64,000 nucleotides of DNA, taken from positions 1 through 64,000 of the forward strand of contig JAEWHP010000042.1 of assembly GCA_023387735.1 (NCBI GenBank). The letters are read 5' to 3'. Position numbers and translations under genes: made by a program. This document shows positions 35,975 through 44,377 of this stretch, piece after piece. Numbering within the stretch: position 1 is the stretch's first letter; the number at the start of each line of letters is the position of its first letter. Source of the stretch: Pseudomonadota bacterium (GTDB lineage: Bacteria; Pseudomonadota; Alphaproteobacteria; Rhizobiales; Xanthobacteraceae). The notes under the pieces were generated by a model. The model saw nothing but the letters and a program-made list of their open reading frames with translations, did no database searches and had not been told where the DNA came from.

Positions 35975-37201
35975 TCAGAGCGTCAGGTTTTCGGACGGCA
36001 GACCAAGCGTCACACGTCCATAGTTGGTTCCCGCCGCATCGAAATTGAATGCGAGGTGAGAGTTGACCGCGTGGGCGTCGCGGAACTGCCGCTGCAGCGC
36101 GCCAGAAGTGAACAGACTGCGCGCACCTGCAGCGGCGAACAACAGCGAGACTGCTTCGGTGCACAGGTTCACCGAAAAAGCGCCGTCCCGCCGCAGCCTG
36201 GTTTTGGCCGACAGGTCGGGAATTTCTCGACGCCGTGCATCCGCCATCGCATCGATGCAGTTGGTACGCATGACCAGCCGGGCCGCGTCGATCTTGGCGG
36301 ACGCCTCGGCAATCTTGATCTGGGTCGTCTGCATGTCGCTGAGCTTGGCACGGTTATAGGTCGAGGCCCGATGCCGCGCGAATTCGATATAGTCGTTCAG
36401 GCAAGCCTGCGCATTGCCGAGCCCGACGCCGGACAAAACATAAGGGAATAGCGAGAACACGGGCAGCGCATAAAGTGCGCTGGGATTGACGTCGCTTCCG
36501 GGTGTTGGCCCGCCGGTGAGATCGCTCACCGCCACCGTCATCCTGTCCGCGACGAATGCGTCGGCGACCCTCACGTCGTTCGACCCCGTACCGCAAAGGC
36601 CCGTCGCGTTCCAGGTGTCGTTGATCTTGTATTCGCTCCGGTTGAGCAGGAATATCCGGTACTCGATGCCGTCCGCCTCATCGTCGGAGGACACCACGCC
36701 GGCGAGCATGTTCCAGTCGCAGGACTCCACACCCGAGGAAAACGGCCAATGGCCGTTCAGCACATAGCCACCATCCACCTTTTTGGCGCGGCCGGCCGGG
36801 AAGATGAACGACGATGCAATCAGCGAATTCGCATCCCTGCCCCAGACCTCGTCTTGAGCATACCGGTCAAACATCCCCAGCATCCAGTGATGGCTCGCCA
36901 GGTTGGCAAAATTCCACGCCACTGACGCATCCGCCTGTCCCAGCGCATCGGCGCAATCAATAAGCGCGACATAGTCCAGCTCTGAGCCGCCCACACGCTT
37001 GGGCTGAACGATCCGGAACAGACCGGTATCATGCAAGTCGCGCTCCGTCTCCGGTGGCAGCCGCCGGAGTTCTTCGGTCCTCGACGCACGATCGCGCAAT
37101 CTCGGTATCAGCGCCCTGGCACGCGCGACCATAGCGGCATAGACCTGCGTACCAGGCCCCCCGTAAGCGTCTGAGTTCGGCAAGCTGCCGTTCCCTGCCA
37201 T
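35975..37201 (-). CDS. Acyl-CoA dehydrogenase-like flavin-dependent monooxygenase (HpaB/HsaA class)
   Basis: A 408-residue protein with the acyl-CoA dehydrogenase fold. It shows RRLPPETERDLHDTGLFRIVQPKRVGG at the N-terminus, FPAGRAKKVDGGYVLNGHWPFSSG in the middle and a four-helix C-terminal domain. This pattern is that of two-component group D monooxygenases such as HsaA. The ATG at 37201 has GAGGAAG six bases upstream; the longer frame to 37294 is rejected. The reductase gene follows directly. It would hydroxylate an aromatic or heteroaromatic ring; an N- or S-oxygenase such as DszC is an alternative. Confidence 0.87.
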   Translation of the reverse strand: MAGNGSLPNSDAYGGPGTQVYAAMVARARALIPRLRDRASRTEELRRLPPETERDLHDTGLFRIVQPKRVGGSELDYVALIDCADALGQADASVAWNFANLASHHWMLGMFDRYAQDEVWGRDANSLIASSFIFPAGRAKKVDGGYVLNGHWPFSSGVESCDWNMLAGVVSSDDEADGIEYRIFLLNRSEYKINDTWNATGLCGTGSNDVRVADAFVADRMTVAVSDLTGGPTPGSDVNPSALYALPVFSLFPYVLSGVGLGNAQACLNDYIEFARHRASTYNRAKLSDMQTTQIKIAEASAKIDAARLVMRTNCIDAMADARRREIPDLSAKTRLRRDGAFSVNLCTEAVSLLFAAAGARSLFTSGALQRQFRDAHAVNSHLAFNFDAAGTNYGRVTLGLPSENLTL

Positions 37202-37394
37202 AAGCGTCTTCCTCACTGGCTCGGTCGATCCTGCATATGCTGCAACCGAGCCTTGCCAGTCTACCGCCCTGTCACCAATGATCAAGGCATGCAACTGACA
37301 TGGCTACCCCGCATAAGCTCCACGATACTCCCAAAGCGGCAAAAAGCCCGGCAGCCGTCATTTCAATGTTCCCTTTGTTGCAGCAGGTGTCGGA

Positions 37395-37595
37395 TCACAC
37401 CTTCGCGTTCAGCCCGAGATATTGCGCGCAGGGGCATGCCGGCGCACGTGCGGTCAGGAGATTGCGGATCACGCCAGGTGGGACGCCGGGGCTTTGCCGG
37501 GCGACCAGGTCGACCCGCGCGTCTATGATTTCCTCGATGTCGGCGCGTACCTGTTTGATGTGGTCTTCAAGCGGTGGAATGCGTGTCGTTTTCAT
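37395..37595 (-). CDS. Small hypothetical protein at the edge of the prophage segment
   Basis: A 66-residue protein with a strong ribosome-binding site (GGAGGAAGG) and a mostly helical, charged first half (EDHIKQVRADIEEIIDARVDL). It overlaps the 3' end of the frameshifted upstream gene by 29 bases. I do not recognise it. Its position, strand and overlap suggest a prophage gene. Confidence 0.6.
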   Translation of the reverse strand: MKTTRIPPLEDHIKQVRADIEEIIDARVDLVARQSPGVPPGVIRNLLTARAPACPCAQYLGLNAKV

Positions 37596-38069
37596 CGTGC
37601 CTGCCTTCCTCCTTCAATCCGGGTTCGGTCCTCAGATATGCCGCCAGCCTTCGTGTGGCGTTGGCTGCTTCGTTCTGCGCTCTGCGCAGCGCTTTCTCGC
37701 GCTGCAACTCGTGAGCCGCCACATAGAGCTGCAAATCATAGGGCAGCAGCTTGAAGCGATGTTTGCGATCCGACGGCCAGGAACGCGGCGGATCAATTTT
37801 GGCGATATCGCTGATGGCGGCGGCCACTGAACCTCCGAGCGTCGGATCAGCGAGGCCGACGTCAACATGCAGCGTCGCAATTTCCTGGATAGCAGGCCAC
37901 AACCGCTCGATGCCGAGCGAAGCGCAGTCGACAATGAACCGTGCGACGTTCGCCGGAGCCGCGGGACGCGGTCCACGCCGTTCAGCTCGCACCACTTCAC
38001 GAACATCGGTGCGGCGCGCATCCGCGCATGAGCCAGCACAGCGAGCAACGGATTCGCTGGGGATCGCAT
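37567..38069 (-). pseudogene. Frameshifted prophage-type gene
   Basis: Two frames together make one plausible protein of about 167 residues. The first (from ATG 38069) reads NPLLAVLAHARMRAAPMFVKW then CELNGVDRV. The second resumes at PAAPANVARFIVDCASLGIERLW and runs to the end. The join is near 37944-37950 in the sequence GTCCCGCGG (minus strand), where one extra C would restore the frame. Either the gene is dead or a base is missing in the assembly. The coding character on both sides is good. Confidence 0.7.
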
Positions 38070-38078
38070 TCGCGCGTT

Positions 38079-38345
38079 CTAGCGTTTTGCCTTGCGCAAC
38101 GCTTCGTGGAGGCCACACATCTGCCTGCGCAGGGCCACCAACTGTACGCGACGGCGCAGGCTGTGCGGACTGGAATCGATCTCACCGCGCAGCTCGCTGT
38201 CGAATTTTTCGAGAGCAACGGTCCGTTTCTGCACTCCATATAGCGCGAAGTTTCGCGCGATTTCGTCAGCCGCCAGCGGCTCCCCATGAAGCTTTACGGC
38301 GACTGAGTCAGCACGTTCAACGAAGTCGCGGTTGTCGTCGGCCAT
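38079..38345 (-). CDS. Hypothetical prophage-type protein
   Basis: An 88-residue hydrophilic protein (MADDNRDFVERADSVAVKLH at the start, basic C-terminus RRRVQLVALRRQMCGLHEALRKAKR). AAAGGAG lies seven bases before the ATG. It precedes the frameshifted gene with only nine bases between. No family is recognised; context suggests the prophage remnant. Confidence 0.65.
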   Translation of the reverse strand: MADDNRDFVERADSVAVKLHGEPLAADEIARNFALYGVQKRTVALEKFDSELRGEIDSSPHSLRRRVQLVALRRQMCGLHEALRKAKR

Positions 38346-38458
38346 TTGAATGCTCCTTTGAATCGATCGCCGTCATTTCGTGGAACTAAAAGCGAGGCTC
38401 ATTGAAAGGCGCCTTCGATCCCGCGACCACCCTCTCTCGCCTCGCCCGACCGTGCGTG

Positions 38459-39494
38459 TCATATTCCCCGAGATGGCGAAGCTCCGCGGAAGCGGCGAAA
38501 ACGAGCGCGTCTAATGCGAACCGAAGAAAACCCATGGCGGCAGCAGCCCCTCTGCTGAGTCGCCGTGCCGCCCGAGGCGCCGGGCAGGCTCTGCTGCAGC
38601 TGCGCCGGGCTCTTGGGATCGATGCCGGCTATCGAAGCAATCCAGTCGGCGGCGACGCCGGATAGAGATTTTGGGTTGGCGGGATTGCCAAAAGGCGACA
38701 CCGCTCCACCCTCGAAGGAGACCTGCGGCGGAACAGCGCTCGTCTGATTCAGATATTGAAAATGCTCTTCATCCGCGGGCGGCGGAGCAGCAGTAAAGCT
38801 CGGCAATAATCCTGACGGCATGCTACCGGGGTATGCAAATTCCCTGCGACGAGCGGCACTCAGCTGCGCCTCCGTGAAGGGATGGTAGATCCGACCAATT
38901 CCGCGACCTGGACCCGGCTCATCCAACCGCCCGTGCCCACGATATTCAATGTCATAGGAAGTGCCCAAGCTCCCGGAATCGTATTGTCGTCTCGCTGCTT
39001 CCCGAGCCAGTTCAATATGTGGCCTTTTCCAGTTGTTGTGACGAAAATCAAATCGGTGTCGAGCGGCCTGATTTCAACTCTCTTGAATGTCTTGGTCCCA
39101 TCTGGATTAACGACGACATCACCAGAGATTCTAGCGCTCTCGTCTCCGAACACGAGCGCTCGGGTCTTGAAATCGCCAGATTCCAGATCCGTGAGATAAT
39201 GCGCTATCCCCGCCTTCAAAGATGGGTCCCGCTCGTTGAGCGGCGCCAGCTTCCAACGATCATACGTCCCCGGGGCGAGATCACGACGGCCTAGAACACT
39301 ATCGATGATCGGAAACATTCCCGGATGTTAGTATCGCCCCGGGCCTTCGCTTATGTACCAAGGCATATCCACCGCAAGGGCCGCCCGGCGACCGGGACAG
39401 GCGTACCGGACGGTGAGGGCTCGTAATAGTGATCGAGAAACTGCTGCCAGGTCCAACGATCACCGTTTGTCAGCTTGACTTCATTTCCAGACAT
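38459..39494 (-). pseudogene. Degenerate prophage-type gene with two frameshifts and a stop
   Basis: Pieces of one protein lie in different frames. From ATG 39494: SGNEVKLTNGDRWTWQQFLDH and on to VAGRP. Then, in another frame, VDMPWYISEGPGRY followed by TAA near 39333. Next is the open part from 39318 (FPIIDSVLGRRDLAPGTYDRW to EIRPLDTD). Last, after a missing base near 39050 (GATTTGATTTT), FDFRHNNWKRPHIELAREAAR joins the frame that runs to 38459. The tail after about 38560 looks low in coding quality. I know no family for it; the gene is clearly inactive. Confidence 0.7.
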
Positions 39495-39505
39495 GACATT
39501 TGCCT

Positions 39506-39943
39506 TTAGTAGTCTGCATCTTTGTAGGAATCAGAAGTGGAAATCGTGCCGCAGTTCGACATTGCGACAAGGGCGGTATGGCTCTTCGCACTTCTCGATG
39601 GCCGCCAATACATGCCAGAAGGAGCGGCTGAAATGCTTGCGCCAAGATGAACGTCCCAGAAAATCAAACCCAGAATGTTGCGATGCCGAATGGCGTTACA
39701 GCAATCTTCCGTCCTCTCCAGGGCAGCAACAAAATCTGGTGCGGTTCCGAAGCGCTCGGAACTGAAAAACGGATTCTTGACCATCTTTTTCTTTGCGACA
39801 GCAATCGCGTCCTCCTCTGACCGAATGGGATGATCTCCCGGCTCGCAAAAAGTGTTTGTGCGATAGACGAACTGAGCCGTTCCCACGAGCACGAAAACGA
39901 TCAACGCAAGAACCACATTCCTGGTACGAAGGATTTTCTTCAT
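39506..39943 (-). CDS. Small hypothetical protein with one membrane anchor or signal
   Basis: A 145-residue protein. Residues 8-26 (NVVLALIVFVLVGTAQFVY) form a membrane segment or uncleaved signal, followed by CEPGDHPIRSEEDAIAVAKKKM and several cysteines (EDCC, SNCG). It is probably exported or anchored with its body outside the cytoplasm. It lies 11 bases before the degenerate gene. I do not recognise a family. Confidence 0.6.
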   Translation of the reverse strand: MKKILRTRNVVLALIVFVLVGTAQFVYRTNTFCEPGDHPIRSEEDAIAVAKKKMVKNPFFSSERFGTAPDFVAALERTEDCCNAIRHRNILGLIFWDVHLGASISAAPSGMYWRPSRSAKSHTALVAMSNCGTISTSDSYKDADY

Positions 39944-40078
39944 GCTTCACTCGATCCCCTAGACGAAGCAGCTCTGCCACTACCCTTGAGATATTTCATG
40001 AACAGCGCCATGGCTTTGAGTGCAAACTTCCAGGGTTTATTGTGCAGATCCGCGGCCCCTCTTATCCGGGAAGCTTTC

Positions 40079-41287
40079 TCACCGTTTGCCGGATTTTCGC
40101 GCATGATAGAGCGCCACCGCGTCCTTGATATCGCCCGAACTCGATAGCCTGGCGCTAAGCGTCCGTAGATCCGCCTGCTGCCGTTCTGCTGGCGAGCGCG
40201 CCGTGCCGGGCCGCAGCACCGGCGGCAGCGGCCTCGCAGCCGCCGCATCCTTTGACTTCATCATAAGGCGATATTTTCCCGCGTCATACATCATGTGCTG
40301 AAAGATAGCGTTCCGCATCAATGGCTCGCTGTTGAATAGACGATTAAGTTCGGCGGGCTCGATGCCGCTCTCTCTGGCGGATGCCATGATCTCGGCGCTC
40401 ACCGCCGCCTGCGTCGCTCTCGACTCTCCCTTCATCAGGGTCTCGAACCGCGCATCCTCGGCTCGCGCGAAACCCTCGAAATTTTGCCTGCGAACTTCTG
40501 CCTGCCGGACGTTCTCCGCGCGTTGTTGCGCAAACAGCTGTTCAGTCGCCGCCACGGTCGCCTTGACGCGCTCGAACTTTTCCGGGGCATCGCGTGACAA
40601 TTGCTCCAGGGCGCCTGGCAGAGCTTCTGGGGCGATGCTGGCGAGTTCGGGAAACTGGCCGAGAAAGCTCACCTGCGCCATCTGCATCGCGGCGGCCAGC
40701 CCGTCGAGATAGGTTTGCCGGACCTTTTCGACCTCGCCAAGCTGCTCCTCGATGGCGCGGCGAACCTGCGGATGCTGCAGCACGCTTTCCAACTCGGGAT
40801 CCAGTGTGCTCGACGCGGGGTCGGCGTCGTTGCCCAGCGGCTCCTTTTTGGGCTTCTCGGTCTCGGTGCTGCCGCCCCCGGCGACTTCGGCTTGCGAGAG
40901 CTCAAATCCGTAGTACTCGGCCGCATCTGGGTTGCCGGCCAGCGCCTCTCTGCGCAACGCGTCCACTTGCTCTGCAAGCGCCTCGGACGTTTCAGCTTCA
41001 GCAACGAGCCTTTCCATCGCCGTCGCGTTAGCATAGTCGCGGCTCGCGCGTGAAAGCGTAACCGCTTCGTTTTGCCCAATCGGCTCGCCGCTCGGCCCCG
41101 TATCGGCGCGAACGACGACATCGTCATTGATCTGCCCCCGCTGCGCGGCCGCTTCACGCAGCGACGCACTGTCGCCGCCGATCGACTCGCGCTCATCCTT
41201 CTCGTGCGGGTCCGGCATCGGCACGTACCCCGCATTGGCAAGGTCGTAGGCTGCGCCGGTTGGCGCGGGATCGGTTTCAGTACTCAT
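40079..41287 (-). CDS. Phage scaffold-like protein (putative)
   Basis: A 402-residue protein of phage type. The first 170 residues are acidic and low in complexity. The centre (LESVLQHPQVRRAIEEQLGEV to QQRAENVRQAEVRRQNFEGF) is strongly helical and coiled-coil-like, and the C-terminus is basic (DAVALYHARKSGKR). This charge pattern is usual for head scaffolding proteins of podoviruses. There is no clear motif, so the call is by composition and neighbourhood. It lies downstream of the tail fibre gene and appears intact. Confidence 0.6.
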   Translation of the reverse strand: MSTETDPAPTGAAYDLANAGYVPMPDPHEKDERESIGGDSASLREAAAQRGQINDDVVVRADTGPSGEPIGQNEAVTLSRASRDYANATAMERLVAEAETSEALAEQVDALRREALAGNPDAAEYYGFELSQAEVAGGGSTETEKPKKEPLGNDADPASSTLDPELESVLQHPQVRRAIEEQLGEVEKVRQTYLDGLAAAMQMAQVSFLGQFPELASIAPEALPGALEQLSRDAPEKFERVKATVAATEQLFAQQRAENVRQAEVRRQNFEGFARAEDARFETLMKGESRATQAAVSAEIMASARESGIEPAELNRLFNSEPLMRNAIFQHMMYDAGKYRLMMKSKDAAAARPLPPVLRPGTARSPAERQQADLRTLSARLSSSGDIKDAVALYHARKSGKR

Positions 41288-41404
41288 TCAGGTCGGCTCC
41301 GTGTGATTAATCCAGGGCGAACAACTCATTGCCTCCGCTGCGAGGCCCGACCCCAATGGGGAAGGTTTGAATAATCGATATGAACGTCTCAAACGTGGAC
41401 GAGA

Positions 41405-42424
41405 TCACCCAGCAATCCCATCAGTCCCCCCCTGCATCCTGCGCGCGGCTTCGGTCGCCGCACGATAGTCCACCGCCTTGTAGCCGTTGATCTCGATCAC
41501 GGCATGCGGGCTGGTCTTCTCGACATCCTGGGCCATCAGTCCGATGTGGTAGGCCGGTGCGCCCTTGTAGCGGTAGCCATAGACAGGCGTGCCATCGAAG
41601 AGTACGCCGACCTGCGCGATATCCTCCTTCAGCTGGCGGTCCGACCAGTTAAGTAAGCCCAGCAGACCACTCCCACCTTTTGCACCATTGGCTCCGGACG
41701 TGGAGGTACCGAGCAGATTCCCAATTCCACCGGCGATGGTGGCGAACTGCTGTGCTCCGGACATCTGCTGTGTGCCCGTCGTCGTACCTGACGTCTGCGT
41801 GCCAAGGCCAGCGATCGGCACGCCGATATTCGCCAGCAAGCCTAGCGCCTGGACCGGGATGCCGCGCCGTTGCGCTTCCGCGGCCAGCGTGGCATTGGCA
41901 CCATAGTTCTGCGCGTCGAGCGCTGACTGCGCCGCGGAGACGCCCTGCCCCTGATTGGCAAGGTAGTTCTGCTGCAGGCCGGACAGCGCGCCGGCGGTAG
42001 TATTGCCTGCATTATAAAGTGCGTTGGCCGCCGCGATCTGGTTGGCGACGTCCTGGTTGTATTGCGCGGCAATCACTGGCGCCTGGGCTGCCGCGACGCC
42101 GCGCCCATAGGCCATTTGGTTGGCGCCGCTAAAATCGCGACCGGCGGCTGCGAACTGGCCATTCACGGAATTGGCCACATCGTCGCGGATCTGCGCGAGC
42201 TGCGAGAGCAGCGCGGGATTGTTTCCGACCATGCTGCCGCTGGCATACGGCGTCAACTGGCCCCGGAACGCGTCGAGATTGTCTCGCAGATTGCCGGCTT
42301 GCGTGTCGGCGCCGCCGCCGTTCAACAGCGACTGCGCATACCCGCCGATCTGTCCGGTATATGGGTTTCCATTGGCCGCATTGTTACGCAAAGTATCGAG
42401 CGCGCCGGTTTCGACGGATCGATA
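41405..42424 (-). pseudogene. Tail fibre protein with S74 chaperone domain, 5'-truncated
   Basis: An open frame of about 340 codons. It is rich in Ala, Gly, Asn and Gln, and ends in an intramolecular chaperone domain. NWSDRQLKEDIAQVG holds the Ser-Lys pair of peptidase S74, followed by YGYRYKGAPAYHIGLMAQDVE and INGYKAVDYRAA. The 5' end is missing. Phage-like sequence (YRSVETGALDTLRNNAANGNP) begins right at the junction near 42424 with no start; the first possible start is a TTG at 42391. Upstream sequence belongs to the broken secreted-protein gene. The C-terminal domain looks intact. Confidence 0.78.
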
Positions 42425-42723
42425 GTTATGGTGTCTGCAGCATCAGCAAAATAGCAGCAGCTAAGATCGCGGCCATACAAGCGAACACGAGCGTGCAGGG
42501 GATCACCTTTGAATATGTCCACGCTGAAGGTCAGTCCCAACGATTTCATCCTCGCAGAGCACACTTGGCCAAATCGACAATCAAGCGAGCCAGCGTCCCG
42601 CCCTTGTACCGTGTCGGCGCCGAATTCGACGCTGAAGTCTGCAGCAAGCACGACGTTGGCCGATAGAAGAATACCAAAGAACGCCAGGAATGCTGTAACC
42701 GGATTGCGTGTGCAATTACTCAC
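42322..42723 (-). pseudogene. Truncated copy of the small secreted CCYF protein
   Basis: A GTG start at 42723 with AAGGGGG upstream opens a signal peptide (AFLAFFGILLSANVVLA). The mature part ADFSVEFGADTVQGRDAG, DCRFGQVC and SCCYFADAADTITIDP aligns with the gene at 42771. After IDP (about 42416) similarity ends. The last 30 or so codons (SKPARSILCVTMRPM) are tail-fibre DNA read in another frame. So the copy has lost its natural C-terminus by fusion to the truncated phage gene. Confidence 0.72.
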
Positions 42724-42770
42724 GTGTGACACCCCCTTAGCGCATGCGGCCAGGATCAAAATAGTCGACG

Positions 42771-43205
42771 CTATCTCAGCGAAAACTGAACCTTAGGTAA
42801 AGCGTACCTACGGGTTGATTCTGGATGAACAAGGCGCCCCTGGATCCCATCCCCTTCTACAGCGACACTCGATTTGGTTTTGGGATCGACAACGATCGAA
42901 TTCGCAGGGCCTGCGAAATAGCAGCAGTCCAGACTGTCGCCATCCAATCTTACGAGCATACAAAGATTTGCCTCTCGGGATATTTCAACACGGACTGTCA
43001 GTCCCAAAGCTTCCAACTTTCCATCACAAGCGTGATCGAATCGACAACTGATCGTGCCCGCGTCTCTTCCTCGGTTTGTTTCGGCACCGAAGTCGAAATT
43101 GTAGTCATCCGCGGCAGCAAGACTGTTCGATAGCAGAGTCCCGACAACGCAAATCGCCAAGATTGCCGAAATTTCGGGCGAACACTCGCACCGCGCACCT
43201 TCCAT
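42771..43205 (-). CDS. Small secreted cysteine-containing protein (CCYF family, unnamed)
   Basis: A 144-residue protein with a signal peptide (AILAICVVGTLLSNSLAAA). The mature part begins DDYNFDFGAETNRGRDAGTI and has paired cysteines (SCRFDHAC, LDCCYF). This is the full-length member of a tandem pair. Shared positions include FGA-T--GRDAG, CRF, LGLT and CCYFA. It is probably periplasmic or released. I know no such family. The ATG at 43205 fits the signal peptide; AGGCAG stands upstream. It may be cargo carried by the prophage. Confidence 0.7.
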   Translation of the reverse strand: MEGARCECSPEISAILAICVVGTLLSNSLAAADDYNFDFGAETNRGRDAGTISCRFDHACDGKLEALGLTVRVEISREANLCMLVRLDGDSLDCCYFAGPANSIVVDPKTKSSVAVEGDGIQGRLVHPESTRRYALPKVQFSLR

Positions 43206-43290
43206 GGACGCTGCCTGAATGGAGCAAGACCTAATGGAACATAAAGTGAACATTGTCAATCCATCGCGCGCTCCCGAAGCCGGAAGCGGT

Positions 43291-43698
43291 TCAAGCATCT
43301 TCGTTGTCCGGCCGTTCAGGGTGAACAATTACCCGCTCGATGCGGTGAATCAGTTCCAGCGCTCCGCCATCGCCGTTCTCCAGCGGCTGCGTGGCCTTGC
43401 CCCAGCCGCGATCGAGAATGGCGTTGGCGGCCGAGACGCGCGCGGCAGGCGTCGCATCCTTGCACCGCATGATGCCGACGAGAACGCGGACTGCGGTTCG
43501 TGTGTGGCTGCGCGCGAGCGAGCGAGTTTCAACAAGGGTCTTGGCCACGCCGGCTTTCTCGCCTCTCTGGCTTCTGTCTGCATCTACATCCGCGTGCGCG
43601 ACGACGGGATCGGGCACCGCAGAGCGGAAAGCAATCGTTGGAAAGTCGGTCTGCGCGTCGCGATCGGGCGGCGAAATCAATTGAATGATTTCGCTCAT
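43291..43698 (-). CDS. Small terminase-like phage protein (putative)
   Basis: A 135-residue protein with GGAGGAAC six bases before the ATG. The segment LVGIMRCKDATPAARVSAANAILDRGWGKATQP matches the helical repeat seen in many rhizobial prophage proteins annotated as small terminase or homeodomain-like packaging proteins. A large terminase and portal gene should follow and are absent. The ATG overlaps the stop of a tiny upstream frame (ATGA). Confidence 0.65.
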   Translation of the reverse strand: MSEIIQLISPPDRDAQTDFPTIAFRSAVPDPVVAHADVDADRSQRGEKAGVAKTLVETRSLARSHTRTAVRVLVGIMRCKDATPAARVSAANAILDRGWGKATQPLENGDGGALELIHRIERVIVHPERPDNEDA

Positions 43699-43766
43699 GA
43701 GAGTTCCTCCGATACGGCGATGACGACGAGACCAATGAGCGCGAGCGATATCAGGCAGGCGGTCAT
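43695..43766 (-). CDS. Candidate 23-residue membrane microprotein
   Basis: A tiny frame, MTACLISLALIGLVVIAVSE plus three residues, nearly all one hydrophobic helix. GGAGA lies five bases before the ATG, and its stop overlaps the next start (ATGA), both signs of translation. A longer in-frame reading upstream has poor coding quality. It could be a phage membrane peptide or a leader controlling the next gene. Too short for certainty. Confidence 0.45.
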   Translation of the reverse strand: MTACLISLALIGLVVIAVSEELS

Positions 43767-44032
43767 CGAAATCTCCAAAGAATCGTGCGGCATGGTTGCG
43801 GTGCGGGCGCAGACCATTTGGGGCGCGAACCTTATCCCGTTGGGGGCCGCGTGCGGCGGCGGTGACGATCCGCGCCGCAAGCCGGCGCGTTCGCGCGCGC
43901 CGGCCAAAGCTTATGGTGAAAGGGCTCGGACGACGGCACGCCCACGACGCCCAGGCGACGGGCGTTGGGAGATGCGGCGTCGTGCTGGGCAGCCGCCGTC
44001 CGATTGGGGAATTTCGGAGAGAAGTTTTCAAC

Positions 44033-44120
44033 GAAAAAGCCCGCGACGGATTTCTCCGTGCGGGCCTTACGATTTTTGCGATGATGATATTATGCCAGTG
44101 ATTTGCCCGACGTGTCAAAC
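44033..44120. repeat. Intergenic repeat copy 1 with hairpin
   Basis: A strong hairpin (AAAGCCCGC, ACGGA, loop TTTC, TCCGT, GCGGGCCTT) followed by the shared motif TGATTTGCCCGACGTGTCAA at the right end. Copies 2 (44204-44286) and 3 (44573-44635) share the right part; copy 2 also has the hairpin. The hairpin could act as a terminator. The region 43767-44377 otherwise has no convincing gene. Confidence 0.7.
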
Positions 44121-44203
44121 CATCTTAACCGTTACCGAACTGCATAAAATGCAGCGGAATAGTTTCGACGAATTGAAACTGATTTGGGTGATCATCCCAA
44201 AAG

Positions 44204-44286
44204 GAAAACCCGCGACCGGTTGTCGGCGCGGGCTTTACGATATCGGCGATGGTGCCAATGTGCCCCTGATTTGCCCGACGCGTCAA
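44204..44286. repeat. Intergenic repeat copy 2 with hairpin
   Basis: Hairpin AACCCGCGACCG / CGGCGCGGGCTT followed by TTACGATATCGGCGATGGTG and then TGATTTGCCCGACGCGTCAA. Aligns along its whole length with copy 1, with point changes. Non-coding; the CPTCQT-like peptide it would encode is a by-product. Confidence 0.7.
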
Positions 44287-44377
44287 GCGCTGACGCAATC
44301 AGACGGAGTTCGGCGACATCGAAACCGATCAATGGATGTCGGGTCTTAAGGCCGGCTGGAGCGCAAGGAGGCGTTCG

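Noticed and set aside
37201..37394. Phage attachment site or tRNA scar at the edge of the prophage segment
   Set aside because: No tRNA fragment, no integrase and no matching direct repeat near 44 kb could be seen.
37940..37955. Programmed -1 frameshift in the prophage gene, as in tail assembly chaperones
   Set aside because: The site GTCCCGCGG is not a slippery heptamer, and the upstream frame does not end shortly after it as a functional short product would.
44092..44350. Plus-strand frame with repeated MPVICPTCQT-like peptides, looking like a zinc-ribbon protein
   Set aside because: The peptide repeats come from the non-coding intergenic repeat; the copies differ in frame quality and there is no ribosome-binding site.
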